Translations under genes and position numbers: made by a program
Notes under the pieces: generated by a model
Databases searched by the model: none
Told to the model about the DNA's origin: nothing
The model's input: only the letters and a program-made list of their open reading frames with translations
In this document: positions 15,986 through 24,893 of the stretch, one piece after another
Layout: every line of letters starts with the position of its first letter
How positions within the stretch are numbered: position 1 is the stretch's first letter
Origin: Clostridia bacterium
Lineage (GTDB): Bacteria; Bacillota; Clostridia; Oscillospirales; CAG-382
Reading direction: 5' to 3'
DNA length: 64,000 bases
Assembly (NCBI GenBank): GCA_017537345.1
Contig: JAFYKY010000010.1
Location: 1 to 64,000 of the forward strand

Positions 15986-17194
15986 ATGCGCAAGGCGTTT
16001 TCATATATAAACAAGGCATTGAAAATGCTTCTCAACATTTTTCTGCCCGTTATTCTCCCCATATTTCATTACCAGTGTATAAGCTTCGGTCAGTTTACAC
16101 AGTATTCCAACCAAGCGTCCCATATCATTATCGTTATTACCGCGTTTATGGTATACTATTCCGCGTTCAAGCAGGGCGCGAAATTCGATACGGAAGCAAG
16201 AAACAAATATTTTTCGGCGGAAAACCGTAATATATTTACCGCTTTAGGTATTGCTTTTGCCCGTCCTTATCTGTGGATAGTATCCGCCGCAACAGCTTTG
16301 TGCTATTTCGCCATACCTATGAGAGCCGTCACCTCGGTGCTGTGCGGAGGGCAAAGAAATACAGCTTCGTTGCTGTTGATGCTTTGCATTTGTCTTGCGT
16401 CCTTCCTTATCCTCGGTGTTTTCGCCACCGTCACCGCCTCTGCGGACTGGAAAAAGACGGGAAGCGAACAAAAGCATTATACTACCGCCGCCTATTACGA
16501 GCAGGCGGCTATCATCGCCGTGGTATACACTGTCGGCGGAACGGTGCTCATATACGTATTCCCTTACGTAAGCGGTATAACCGGCATTTTGAAAGGACTT
16601 GGGGAAGCAATAACCGTAAACGGGTTGATCACGATTTTGTGTATCATAGCGGCGGTTATCCTTTTACCGCCTTTGTTCCGTGGGATCCGTGCTTTAAACA
16701 AGCGCAGGGCGTTTATAAAACAGCTTAAAACCGCCTGCAGCCGAAAGGGCTACGAGTTGTCTGAAATAAAGGTGCCCTTCAAATCCCTTTTTCAGCCATA
16801 TACGGGGGAATCCTTTACCGTTCAAACGGATAAAAAGATATATTCCTGCAAGCTGCTGTGCAGTCTTAAAAAGAGCGTGCCTATGGTGCTTCACGAAGAC
16901 GGCAGGGGCGAGCATATCCACGTTATAAGTATCGGCAAAAAGGGCGCAAGGCTGGAAATTTTCAGGTATGTAAAGACATTTAATTTCGGTTATGAAAGCG
17001 AGCACGATAAGGTGCTTATCGTAGTTCCCGTTTCAAAGTTTATGCAGACAAACAGGGCAGGAAAGATATTTGACGTGGATAACGGCGAAGTTATCGGCGA
17101 TTACAAAATGTTTGCCGGCACGGGATTTATTAACGCGCTGGAGCGGGAATGTATCGACGGCGCGAAAAACAAGAATTTGTATAAATACATATAA
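15986..17194 (+). CDS. Uncharacterised multispanning membrane protein
   Basis: 402 residues, no family recognised. The first 235 residues hold five or six hydrophobic helices (e.g. ILPIFHYQC, IIIVITAFMVYY, LLMLCICLASFLILGVFA, AIIAVVYTVGGTVLIYV, LITILCIIAAVILLPPL). A basic stretch (RGIRALNKRRAFIKQLK) then leads into a cytoplasmic C-terminal domain of about 160 residues rich in beta strands. GGAGAAAAGG precedes the ATG. It lies 13 bases after lysA and before a strong terminator, so a lysA operon partner is likely, but nothing links it functionally to lysine. Confidence 0.65.
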   Translation: MRKAFSYINKALKMLLNIFLPVILPIFHYQCISFGQFTQYSNQASHIIIVITAFMVYYSAFKQGAKFDTEARNKYFSAENRNIFTALGIAFARPYLWIVSAATALCYFAIPMRAVTSVLCGGQRNTASLLLMLCICLASFLILGVFATVTASADWKKTGSEQKHYTTAAYYEQAAIIAVVYTVGGTVLIYVFPYVSGITGILKGLGEAITVNGLITILCIIAAVILLPPLFRGIRALNKRRAFIKQLKTACSRKGYELSEIKVPFKSLFQPYTGESFTVQTDKKIYSCKLLCSLKKSVPMVLHEDGRGEHIHVISIGKKGARLEIFRYVKTFNFGYESEHDKVLIVVPVSKFMQTNRAGKIFDVDNGEVIGDYKMFAGTGFINALERECIDGAKNKNLYKYI

Positions 17195-17201
17195 AAACGC
17201 C

Positions 17202-17229
17202 AAAAAGAGCCGTACAGGCTCTTTTTTTA
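17202..17229. terminator. Terminator between convergent genes
   Basis: AAAAAGAGCC-GTACA-GGCTCTTTTTTT, a 10-bp stem with T runs on both strands. Confidence 0.9.
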
Positions 17230-17484
17230 TAGCTTTATCGATATGTGTTCTCCGTTCGGGGAGAGTATATCCACCACACGCCAATCCTTGTTTTTGCGGC
17301 GGCAACGATTTATTTCCTTGAATATTTTACGGCACGCCCGTGACGATACCCCCGACTTTTTCCCGCTTTTTGTTTTGGCATTTATCCATCTTCCCGCAAC
17401 GGAGGCGGTTACGGGATTAAAAACGAGAAACGACGGAACCCACAAAACGAAACGGCGGGACGGCGATTTTATATTTATTTTCAT
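17227..17484 (-). CDS. Small conserved protein coupled to an XRE regulator
   Basis: 85 basic residues: an N-terminal beta-like MKINIKSPSRRFVLWVPSFL, a short hydrophobic stretch, then CRKIFKEINRCRRKNKDWR and the ending VVDILSPNGEHISIKL. Small proteins with this layout, ending in a '[LV]-V-[ED]-[VI]-x-S-x-x-G-x-x-[VI]-x-I' motif, occur next to XRE regulators in Clostridia; no function is established. The start codon follows the stop of the upstream regulator directly (TAAATG), so translation is coupled. The upstream regulator ends with a closely similar motif. Its 3' end overlaps the terminator at 17202-17229. Confidence 0.65.
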   Translation of the reverse strand: MKINIKSPSRRFVLWVPSFLVFNPVTASVAGRWINAKTKSGKKSGVSSRACRKIFKEINRCRRKNKDWRVVDILSPNGEHISIKL

Positions 17485-17982
17485 TTATTCCACGAACACC
17501 TCTACCGTATCCCCAGCAGCGGATTCCACCTCAACCAGCTTGCCCATAACGCCTTGTTCTATAAGATTGAATATTTTTTCGAAATCTATCTTTTGCGCGG
17601 CATCGGCTTCTATGCCGAAATTGCCTATGGAAATTCCGTTTTCCACGATAACCTTTACCAGCGCCACGGGCAGGTTTATGTTTACTTTATGTCCGTCCGA
17701 GGAGATGACCCGTACGCGGAGCATCATTTTTTCCATGCTTTTACGTTCCGCTTGGGGAACGAAGACGGTGTCCTGCTCTTTTTCGCCGGAAAGGAGCAGG
17801 TCTGTGGTAACGCCCAGTATTTTTGCCAGCTTGGGTAAAAGCATAATATCGGGACAAGCCGCGTCGTTTTCCCATTTGCTTACCGCTTGGGCGGAAACTC
17901 CCAACAGTTCGGAAAGCTCTTCCTGAGTAAGTGATTTTTCTTTGCGTAGCGATAATATGCGATGTCCGAGTGTTTTTTCCAT
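17485..17982 (-). CDS. XRE-family transcriptional regulator
   Basis: 165 residues. Residues about 7-62 are a helix-turn-helix (TQEELSELLGVSAQAVSKWE). A linker is followed by MLRVRVISSDGHKVNINLPV, a helical region, and the C-terminal GKLVEVESAAGDTVEVFVE. The C-terminal part resembles domains found in small envelope-stress-type proteins, where the repeated 'V-x-S-x-D/A-G-x-x-V' motif occurs. The ATG at 17982 with AAAGGAA upstream is chosen over a 16-residue longer form. It is transcribed with the 85-residue protein after it; ligand and targets are unknown. Confidence 0.8.
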   Translation of the reverse strand: MEKTLGHRILSLRKEKSLTQEELSELLGVSAQAVSKWENDAACPDIMLLPKLAKILGVTTDLLLSGEKEQDTVFVPQAERKSMEKMMLRVRVISSDGHKVNINLPVALVKVIVENGISIGNFGIEADAAQKIDFEKIFNLIEQGVMGKLVEVESAAGDTVEVFVE

Positions 17983-18170
17983 AATTTCAAAATTCCTTTC
18001 TGCTCGTTGTGCTGTGATTTTACACCGCAAACACCGAAAAATACAGCGACCAACGGTTGATACGGGTAAACCAAAGGTAGAGTTTTATATTAACCGTTGG
18101 TTGTATTTTAGCAAAAATCCTTTTAAAAAGCAATTATTATGGAATAATATTGTGGAAAGGACGGGATAAT

Positions 18171-19361
18171 ATGAAAAATTTACTTGAACAAGCCAATGCT
18201 TTGAAGGACGAGCTTATCAGCCACAGACGGCATATTCACCAAAACGCCGAAACGGGGTTTGATACCCCCAAAACCAAAAAGTATATAACCGAATGTCTTG
18301 AAAAAATGGGATACGAGCCGAAAGAATGCGGCAGAGCGGGTATAAAGGCAGAGGTTGGCAAAGGTGAAAAAGCCATTCTTTTGCGGGCGGACACGGATGC
18401 TCTGCCCATAAAGGAAGAAACCTCGCTTCCCTATGCCGCTTCCGAAAATATGCACGCCTGCGGACACGATATGCACACGGCGATGCTTCTGGGAGCGGCG
18501 AAAATACTGAAGGAAAACGAAAAAGCTTTGAAAAACCGAGTGGTTTTAATGTTTCAGCCTGCGGAAGAGATCCTTGCAGGCGCTTTGGATATGATAGAAA
18601 ACGGCGTGCTTGACGGAGTGGACGAGGCGGTTATGCTGCACGTGATAACCGCTATGGATATGCCGACCGGTACGGTAATTATCGGTTCACCCGGCGCGGG
18701 CGCCCCCGCGTGCGATCATTTTACCATAGAAATTCAGGGTAAAGCCTGCCACGGAAGCGCCCCCTGGAACGGTGTGGACAGCCTGCTGATCGCCTCCCAG
18801 ACGTTGAACGCTTTGCAGGTGCTTCAATCCCGCGAGGTGGATATAAGAAAAGAAACGGTGCTTACCATAGGATATATGCAGGGAGGGCAAAACGGAAACA
18901 CCCTTGCGGACAAGGCGGTTTTAAAGGGCACGGCGCGGTCTTTTGATGAAAAAACCAGAGAATATCTAAAAAGCCGTATAACCGAAATTGCCTGCGCCGC
19001 GGCGGAAACCTACAAAGGAAGCGCAAAGGTGACCTTCACCTGCGGCGCGCCGGTGTTTGTAAACGAAAAGGAGCTTTCCGGCAGAGCTTTTGAAAGCCTG
19101 AAGGAGTTTTTGGGGGAAGAATTTGTGTTTACCACCTCTATGATAAGCCCCGACGGGCGCGTTGCCCGCGGCGGCGGAAGCGAGGATTTTGCATACGTGA
19201 GCCAAAAAATCCCCACGGTGATGATAAGTATAACCGCGGGAGAAAAGGAAAAAGGATATATCTACCCCCAACACCACCCCAAAGCCGAGTTCGACGAAGA
19301 CGTGCTCCCTATCGGCGCCGCAGTGTACGCGCAAATGGGAACTATGAACTATGAACTATAA
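18171..19361 (+). CDS. M20-family amidohydrolase (M20D peptidase)
   Basis: 396 residues, normal for the aminoacylase/hippurate hydrolase group. Zinc-site segments are visible in order: RRHIHQNAETGFDT near residue 20, LRADTDALPIKEE, MHACGHDMHTAMLLGAAK, and MFQPAEEILAGALDMIE with the catalytic glutamates. A dimerisation domain with HGSAPWNGVDSL follows. It removes an acyl group from an amino acid or peptide in the cytoplasm. GGAAAGG lies ten bases before ATG 18171, so the upstream in-frame TTG is not used. The last codons (MNYEL) fall in a heptad DNA repeat that continues past the stop. Confidence 0.9.
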   Translation: MKNLLEQANALKDELISHRRHIHQNAETGFDTPKTKKYITECLEKMGYEPKECGRAGIKAEVGKGEKAILLRADTDALPIKEETSLPYAASENMHACGHDMHTAMLLGAAKILKENEKALKNRVVLMFQPAEEILAGALDMIENGVLDGVDEAVMLHVITAMDMPTGTVIIGSPGAGAPACDHFTIEIQGKACHGSAPWNGVDSLLIASQTLNALQVLQSREVDIRKETVLTIGYMQGGQNGNTLADKAVLKGTARSFDEKTREYLKSRITEIACAAAETYKGSAKVTFTCGAPVFVNEKELSGRAFESLKEFLGEEFVFTTSMISPDGRVARGGGSEDFAYVSQKIPTVMISITAGEKEKGYIYPQHHPKAEFDEDVLPIGAAVYAQMGTMNYEL

Positions 19362-19381
19362 ACGATGAACTATGAACTATG
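19340..19381. repeat. AACTATG heptad repeat over the M20 gene 3' end
   Basis: AACTATG occurs at 19340, 19347, 19354 (as AACTATA, supplying the TAA stop), 19368 and 19375. The first three units are coding, the last two not. Confidence 0.75.
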
Positions 19382-19540
19382 GTAGTTTTTTGCAAAGCAA
19401 AAAACCGTAATAATTGTTTTTGAAATCTACCGTCTATAGTAGCGAGAGTTTCGCTGAAATCGGGAGCTGTATAAACAAAGCAGAATGAATTTTTACGAGC
19501 GTGCTGTAGTAATCTACAGCTAGCGAAGTAAAAATTTATA
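19382..19540. repeat. Intergenic hairpins between the M20 and liv genes
   Basis: Two palindromes are visible: GTTTTTTGC-AAA-GCAAAAAAC from about 19385, and a compound stem centred on GCTGTAG-TAAT-CTACAGC (19503-19520) whose outer arms TTTTTAC/GTAAAAA also pair. No gene is seen in 19362-19742. Confidence 0.55.
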
Positions 19541-19563
19541 GAAAAACGCGATAAAAATAAAGA

Positions 19564-19600
19564 AGGAATCCGTCAAAAAACGGATTCCTACATTTTTATT
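19564..19600. terminator. Bidirectional terminator
   Basis: AGGAATCCG (19564-19572) pairs with CGGATTCCT (19581-19589); T-rich 3' flank. Confidence 0.75.
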
Positions 19601-19607
19601 TGGTTGC

Positions 19608-19672
19608 GGGATGACGGCGGGGTTCCCCGCAAAACCGCAGGTTTTGTGGGGTGCAGGCGAGGACGTCATCCC
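19608..19672. repeat. Large palindrome containing a CCCC...GGGG hairpin
   Basis: Outer arms GGGATGACG (19608-19616) and CGTCATCCC (19664-19672) enclose CCCCGCAAAACC-GCA-GGTTTTGTGGGG (19625-19651), a member of the dispersed hairpin family. Confidence 0.6.
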
Positions 19673-19742
19673 CTACGGGTGAACGAAAACCATTATTTCA
19701 TCTGTCGCGTTTTTCGGTCTGCAAAGTTTAGACAGCTCGACA

Positions 19743-20453
19743 TCAGCCGCCGAGGTATGCGCGTATAACCGCATCATCATTCAACAGCTCTTCTCCTGTG
19801 CCTTCACGAACGATAAGTCCCGTTTCAAGCACGTATGCGCGGTTTGCCACTGAAAGAGCTTTTTTTGCATTCTGCTCAACCAAAAGCACGGTAGTGCCTG
19901 CTTTGTTTATTTCGGTTATCATATCGAAAATCGTGTTTACGTACAAGGGTGAAAGTCCCATACTGGGTTCATCCAGCAGGATGAGAGACGGTCGGGACAT
20001 AAGAGCACGGCTCATTGCCAGCATTTGCTGTTCGCCGCCTGAAAGAGTACCTGCGATCTGCTTGGAACGCTCCTTAAGAATGGGAAAACGGGCATAAATT
20101 TCTTTTAAAGTGTTTTCTTTTTCCGCCTTATCGCTTCGGGTGTATGCGCCCATTTTAAGATTTTCCGCCACGGTAAGTTCACAGAAAATTCTGCGTCCTT
20201 CGGGAACCTGCGCCATACCCATAGGCACAAGCTTGTGGGCGGGAATGTTGGTTATATCCTTGCCATCGTAAGTAACCTTGCCCTTTGCTTTGGGAATAAG
20301 GTTGCAGAGAGAATGCATTATAGTTGTTTTTCCTGCGCCGTTTGCGCCGATAAGAGCAACTATTTCGCCCCGGTTAACCTCAAAGGAAACACCGCGTATA
20401 GCCTTTATAAGTCCATAGGACACTTCAAGATCTTCAACTGTAAGTAAAGCCAT
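19743..20453 (-). CDS. livF: Branched-chain amino acid ABC transporter ATPase LivF
   Basis: 236 residues, the usual size. The Walker A motif is GANGAGKTT near residue 36, the signature is LSGGEQQMLAMSRAL, and Walker B is LILLDEPSMGL with the catalytic Glu. The C-terminus (EGTGEELLNDDAVIRAYLGG) is typical of LivF. It pairs with LivG on the cytoplasmic face of the LivHM permease. It is the last gene of the operon, 21 bases after livG. Confidence 0.95.
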   Translation of the reverse strand: MALLTVEDLEVSYGLIKAIRGVSFEVNRGEIVALIGANGAGKTTIMHSLCNLIPKAKGKVTYDGKDITNIPAHKLVPMGMAQVPEGRRIFCELTVAENLKMGAYTRSDKAEKENTLKEIYARFPILKERSKQIAGTLSGGEQQMLAMSRALMSRPSLILLDEPSMGLSPLYVNTIFDMITEINKAGTTVLLVEQNAKKALSVANRAYVLETGLIVREGTGEELLNDDAVIRAYLGG

Positions 20454-20474
20454 AATATCTCGCTCCCTTCAAGA

Positions 20475-21239
20475 TTATTCGCCCAGATAAGCTTTGATGA
20501 CATCGGGGTGTCTGAGCACCTCTTCCGTGGTTCCGTGGGCAAGTGTGGTGCCGAAATTAAGCACGGTAAGCTCATCGCACAGACCGGAAACCAAGCTCAT
20601 ATCGTGCTCGATGAGAAGGACTGTCATATCAAATTCATCTCTTATACGGCGTATGGTTTCGGTAAGCTCTGCCGTTTCCTGAGGGTTCATACCTGCGGCA
20701 GGCTCATCCAATAAAAGCAGCTTGGGGTTTGTAGCCAGAGCACGAGCCATTTCCAGACGGCGCTGTGAACCGTAAGGCAGGTTGGATGCAACGGTACGGC
20801 GTTCTTCGTCCAAGCCGAAAACACGGAGCAGTTCTCTTGCTGCGGAACGCATTTGCTTTTCTGTGGAAAAATGCTTGGGAAGGCGGAATATGCTCTGCAT
20901 TATATTGCACTTGGAGCTGTTGCCCATTCCCACAAGCACGTTATCTATAACCGACATATTGGAAAACAGACGTATATTCTGGAAAGTACGGGCAATACCC
21001 TTTTTGTTTATTTCTGCGGGAGTTTTGCCCACAAGCTCCTCTCCGTCAAGCAAAAAGGTGCCGGTGGTGGGGCGGTACACGCCGGTAAGCAGGTTGAAAA
21101 CCGTGGTTTTTCCCGCACCGTTGGGACCGATAAGACCGTAAAGCTGGTTTTTCTTTATTTTTAAATTAATATCCTGCGCGGCTTTAAGTCCGCCGAAGGA
21201 GATACCGAGAGAACGGGTCTCAAGCATATATTCGCTCAT
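20475..21239 (-). CDS. livG: Branched-chain amino acid ABC transporter ATPase LivG
   Basis: 254 residues. Walker A is GPNGAGKTT near residue 38; the LivG-type signature LPYGSQRRLEMARAL replaces LSGGQ; Walker B is LLLLDEPAAGMNPQE. It forms the ATPase heterodimer with LivF. The ATG overlaps the livM stop (ATGA), showing translational coupling. Confidence 0.95.
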   Translation of the reverse strand: MSEYMLETRSLGISFGGLKAAQDINLKIKKNQLYGLIGPNGAGKTTVFNLLTGVYRPTTGTFLLDGEELVGKTPAEINKKGIARTFQNIRLFSNMSVIDNVLVGMGNSSKCNIMQSIFRLPKHFSTEKQMRSAARELLRVFGLDEERRTVASNLPYGSQRRLEMARALATNPKLLLLDEPAAGMNPQETAELTETIRRIRDEFDMTVLLIEHDMSLVSGLCDELTVLNFGTTLAHGTTEEVLRHPDVIKAYLGE

Positions 21240-22369
21240 TTTTTATCTCCCTCCTCTTTTACGCTTTGTTCGGGAATGATATCTGTGGAAAGCAGTGCAT
21301 CCATAGGTATTTTGGTGGGTACCTTGGACCAGTCTGCGGTGGAAGGAGCTTCCATTCCGCCATCCTCCTTGAGACGGTGTCCGCGGAACTTGATGATGAT
21401 ATATTCAACAAGACGGCGGAGGCTGAATCTTTCACGCACCTTGCTCAAAGCGGGAGCGTTGTTCCAGATAACCGCAACGATAAGAATGAGGGCGTAAATG
21501 AGATATTTAAGAGCGGCAAGATCGCCGGAAAGCTTGGTGGTAAGCTGAATGTTTATAAAGGTGAGCAAGGTTGCGGAAAGGATGGAGCCGGTAATGTTAC
21601 CCATACCGCCCAAAACTACCATAACCAGAATTTCTACGGAATAGTTAAAGGAGAAAAAGCCGTAATCAACGGGGGTGGTGTTGTGGCCGTACAAAACGCC
21701 TGCGATACCCGCAAAGAAAGCGGCGATAACAAACACAGCAAGCTTATAGTAGGTTACGTTTACACCCATGGCGCGGGCGGCAATTTCGTTATCACGGATA
21801 GCCTGAATAGCTCGTCCGTGCTTACTCTTCATAAGGTTTTGCGTTACGAAAACGGTGAATATTGCCATTACGAAAACGATTACGAACAGAGTCTTTCCGT
21901 ATTTACGGGTGGTAAGTCCCAATGCGCCGCCGAAAGCTTCCTGATTCATAAACACAGTACGGATAATTTCACCGAAAGCCAAGGTTACGATTGCAAGATA
22001 GTCGCCTTTGAGACGGAGGGTGGGAAGACCGATTATGAGTCCGAAAACAGCCGCGGTAAGTCCGCCGACGATCATAGACAGAATAAGAACTACCGTGGGA
22101 TTGGGAATTACGGTGTGAAGATAATTTGCGGTAAAACAGCCGATATATGCGCCTGCACACATGAATCCCGCATGGCCCAAGGAAAGCTCGCCCAAGAAAC
22201 CTACAACAAGGTTAAGAGAAACGGCGAGTATTATGCTATAGCCTATCTGGGCAAGCATAAGGGATGTGGAGCCCTTTACGGAGCCGGTGAACGCCATTAC
22301 GGTAAAGGGGATTGCCAGAGCGAGAATAAGTATATAGTTTATCCAATGCTTAAGCTTGAACTTTTTCAT
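21236..22369 (-). CDS. livM: Branched-chain amino acid ABC transporter permease LivM
   Basis: 377 residues with about nine membrane helices. The LivM pattern GELSLGHAGFMCAGAYIG lies near residue 65, with the EAA-like cytoplasmic loop (AIRDNEIAARAMGVNVTYYK) later. A soluble C-terminal tail of about 60 residues (DGGMEAPSTADWSKVPTK) is longer than in E. coli LivM. It starts one base after the livH stop. Confidence 0.93.
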   Translation of the reverse strand: MKKFKLKHWINYILILALAIPFTVMAFTGSVKGSTSLMLAQIGYSIILAVSLNLVVGFLGELSLGHAGFMCAGAYIGCFTANYLHTVIPNPTVVLILSMIVGGLTAAVFGLIIGLPTLRLKGDYLAIVTLAFGEIIRTVFMNQEAFGGALGLTTRKYGKTLFVIVFVMAIFTVFVTQNLMKSKHGRAIQAIRDNEIAARAMGVNVTYYKLAVFVIAAFFAGIAGVLYGHNTTPVDYGFFSFNYSVEILVMVVLGGMGNITGSILSATLLTFINIQLTTKLSGDLAALKYLIYALILIVAVIWNNAPALSKVRERFSLRRLVEYIIIKFRGHRLKEDGGMEAPSTADWSKVPTKIPMDALLSTDIIPEQSVKEEGDKK

Positions 22370-22370
22370 A

Positions 22371-23234
22371 TTATACCTTCTCCCTTCTGGTCTTGCCCAT
22401 AAGTCCGGTAGGACGAACCATAAGAATTACTATAAGCAACCCGAATTCGATAGCAGTGGTATAAGGAGCCAAAGCGGGAATACTGGAGCAAATTTTTTCG
22501 ATAATGCCGAGTAAAATTCCGCCTACCATTGCGCCGGGGATAGAACCGATACCGCCGATAACCGCCGCAGTAAAGGCTTTAATACCGGGCATTGCGCCCA
22601 AAGTGGGGCTTACTGCGGGAATCTGCATAAGATAGAATACGGAAGCACATGCAGCCAGTGCGGAGCCGATAGCAAATGTAAGAGTGATAATGCCGTTTAC
22701 GTTTATACCCATAAGGGAAGCCGCCGCTCTGTCTTCAGAAACGGCAAGCATTGCGGTGCCTGCTTTTGTTTTGGTGATAAACAAAGTGAGCCCCACCATT
22801 ATAACCACGCAAAGACCCAAGGTAAGCAAGGAAGAAATACTTATGGATATACCCATCACCTCAAGTGCGCCCCAGTTGCCGATAGAAACGGGACGTGTGC
22901 CTGCGCCGTATACGAGCTGTGACACGCTCTGAAGCAGATAGCTTACGCCGATAGCTGTAATAAGCACCGCCAAAGGAGATGCGCCGCGGAGAGGACGGTA
23001 AGCCACTCGCTCTGTGGCGATACCCAGAACGGTACATATAATGACAGCGACTATAACCGCAGGAATGGGGTGATCCATAAGGCTAAGCGTTGTGAAAACA
23101 GCGTAGGCACCCACCATGATAATATCACCGTGGGCAAAGTTAAGCATCTTTGCGATACCGTATACCATTGTGTAGCCAAGTGCTATGAGCGCATAAATTC
23201 CGCCAAGACAAAGGCCATTGATGAGTGTATTCAT
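22371..23234 (-). CDS. livH: Branched-chain amino acid ABC transporter permease LivH
   Basis: 287 residues with eight predicted membrane helices, beginning NGLCLGGIYALIALGYTMVY and MLNFAHGDIIMVGAY, both diagnostic of LivH. The cytoplasmic loop AVSEDRAAASLMGINVNGII contacts the ATPases. It is separated from livK by 90 bases that hold a stable stem-loop, which may lower permease synthesis relative to the binding protein. Confidence 0.95.
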   Translation of the reverse strand: MNTLINGLCLGGIYALIALGYTMVYGIAKMLNFAHGDIIMVGAYAVFTTLSLMDHPIPAVIVAVIICTVLGIATERVAYRPLRGASPLAVLITAIGVSYLLQSVSQLVYGAGTRPVSIGNWGALEVMGISISISSLLTLGLCVVIMVGLTLFITKTKAGTAMLAVSEDRAAASLMGINVNGIITLTFAIGSALAACASVFYLMQIPAVSPTLGAMPGIKAFTAAVIGGIGSIPGAMVGGILLGIIEKICSSIPALAPYTTAIEFGLLIVILMVRPTGLMGKTRREKV

Positions 23235-23257
23235 AAATACTCCTAAAGCAAGAATTC

Positions 23258-23294
23258 GCAGAAAGGCAAAGCAGATGTTGCTTTGCCCTTCTGC
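23258..23294 (-). promoter_or_regulatory. Intercistronic stem-loop between livK and livH
   Basis: GCAGAA-GGCAAAGCA pairs with TGCTTTGCC-TTCTGC (one bulge on each side). There is no strong T run on the minus strand, so it is more likely an mRNA-stabilising or attenuating element than a full terminator. Confidence 0.6.
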
Positions 23295-23324
23295 AAAAAT
23301 TCAGTTAATATTTTTCTGTGAAAA

Positions 23325-24473
23325 TCAGTCGCGGTCTACAATAACTACCTTGGGAGCCTTTTCGCAAGAGCCTGCGGTGGTCCAGGACATATCATTACCG
23401 GTAAGACCGTCATACTTGAAGGTGCCGCCGGTGAGAATGGGACGGATAGCATCTGCAAGGTCGGAAGCGGAAATGGTAACGTCGTTTACGTTAGCAGCCT
23501 TCATAGCTTCGTAAATGATCATTACTGCATCATAACCGTCTGCTGCGAACTGGTTGGGAGCTTCGCCGTACTTCTTCTGGAAAGCATCTACGAAATCCTT
23601 AACGTCTGCGCTGGTTACGTCAAAGGGAGTGATGTAGGAGATAACTGCGGTTACGGTGTCATCAAGCTGATCCTTGATACCGTCAAGACCGTCACAACCG
23701 AATACGGGAACGTTGAAATCAAGCTGAGCTGCCTTCTTGCAAACGAGAGCTGCTTCGGTGTAGTAGAAGGGGAGGAAGAGAACGTCGCATCCCTTAGCCT
23801 TGAGTTCGGAAACCTGAGTAGAGAAATCCTTGTTGGTTTCCTTGGTGAAGGTGTATACGAAGTAATCGGTATCCTTAACCTTATTAAGAGCGGTCATCTG
23901 AGCTTCGAAAGCTTCGTAAAGACCTGCAGAATACGGATCGCTGGTATCATAGATAACGCCGATCTTGGAGTAATCCTTAACGAGAGTGTCTGCTGCGATG
24001 GTGCCCTGCTGAGCGTCGCCGAAGCATACACGGAATGCGTTTTCGCTTACGCCGATAACGTTTTCTGCGGAAGCGGAAGGAGTCATAAACAGAACGCCGT
24101 CGTTAGCTGCTTCTGCTGCGAAGGATGCGCAGGAGCCGGAGGTAACGCTGCCGATAGAAGCCTGCATACCCTTTTCAAAGAGAGAGGTGTAACCGGTAGC
24201 TGCCTTATCTGCAGCAGCCATATCGTCTACCATTTCGAAGGAGAAGAGCACGCCGTTAAGACCGCCGGCTGCGTTGATCTCGTCTATAGCAAGAGACGCG
24301 CCGCGCTGTACTGCAACGCCGTAAACGGAAGCGTCACCGGTAAGAGGACCGGTAGCACCGATAACGTAAGTAGTGTTATTTGCGGTATAATTTGTATCGC
24401 CGCAAGCGGTAGCGCAAAGCAGGCAAAGAACCATTGCCAATGCAAAGCATACCATTTTCATTGTTTTTTTCAT
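23325..24473 (-). CDS. livK: Branched-chain amino acid binding lipoprotein LivK
   Basis: 382 residues. A lipoprotein signal with hydrophobic core (MVCFALAMVLCLLC) ends at the lipobox ATAC, so Cys is lipidated near residue 24. The mature part starts with IGATGPLTGDASVYG, followed by IDEINAAGGLNG, the classic Leu/Ile/Val-binding fold type I signature; VIYDTSDPYSAGL and GCDGLDGIK are other conserved blocks. It captures the substrate outside the membrane and delivers it to LivHM. It is the first gene of the five-gene operon with a consensus promoter upstream. Confidence 0.94.
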   Translation of the reverse strand: MKKTMKMVCFALAMVLCLLCATACGDTNYTANNTTYVIGATGPLTGDASVYGVAVQRGASLAIDEINAAGGLNGVLFSFEMVDDMAAADKAATGYTSLFEKGMQASIGSVTSGSCASFAAEAANDGVLFMTPSASAENVIGVSENAFRVCFGDAQQGTIAADTLVKDYSKIGVIYDTSDPYSAGLYEAFEAQMTALNKVKDTDYFVYTFTKETNKDFSTQVSELKAKGCDVLFLPFYYTEAALVCKKAAQLDFNVPVFGCDGLDGIKDQLDDTVTAVISYITPFDVTSADVKDFVDAFQKKYGEAPNQFAADGYDAVMIIYEAMKAANVNDVTISASDLADAIRPILTGGTFKYDGLTGNDMSWTTAGSCEKAPKVVIVDRD

Positions 24474-24530
24474 GGTAAAGTTCCTTTCTGAATTAAGTGT
24501 TTAAATGCCACACCAAATAAATTTTAGCCC

Positions 24531-24559
24531 ATTGTATACCCGAAGGTCCGATTTGTCAA
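24531..24559 (-). promoter_or_regulatory. Promoter of the liv operon
   Basis: Minus-strand TTGACA (24554-24559), 17-base spacer, TACAAT (24531-24536), about 60 bases before livK. Confidence 0.8.
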
Positions 24560-24764
24560 CCCCCTTTTGAATAAAAATCAAATTATTTTTACAAAAATAT
24601 GCATAAAAAACGAAAAATATAAATTCTGCCTTTTATTTTTTGCATAAATACTCTATGACGCTTTGCGTTACATTCCCTTTTGCGCAAAACAGTACCTTTG
24701 TTAAAACAGTAAAAAGAGCCTGCAAAAAAATGCTGAATTTCGTCACAAAAAACTCTCTATGCTA

Positions 24765-24793
24765 TTTACATTTCCTTCAATATATGTTATTAT
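24765..24793 (+). promoter_or_regulatory. Promoter of the purine operon
   Basis: TTTACA (24765-24770), 17-base spacer, extended -10 TGTTATTAT (ending 24793), placed so that the transcript begins just before the ZTP aptamer. Confidence 0.6.
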
Positions 24794-24810
24794 ATATGCG
24801 AATTTACACA

Positions 24811-24893
24811 TCGCTTTGTAACTGACGGTTTTTGCGAATCAACGCAAGGGAGCAAGGCGAAATAAAAGCCGACCGTCTGGGCAGCCCTAAGCG
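24811..24893 (+). promoter_or_regulatory. ZTP (pfl) riboswitch aptamer
   Basis: The conserved pfl segments appear in order: GTAACTGACGG, a small stem TGCG/CGCA, GGGAGC, a variable stem GGC/GCC, and the 3' signature CCGTCTGGGCA. Closing arms are CGCTT (24812) and AAGCG (24889-24893). This class binds ZMP/ZTP, which accumulates when formyl-THF is short, and controls purine and folate genes; placement before purE fits. The 3' GGGCAG is shared with the terminator, which predicts an ON switch. Confidence 0.85.
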
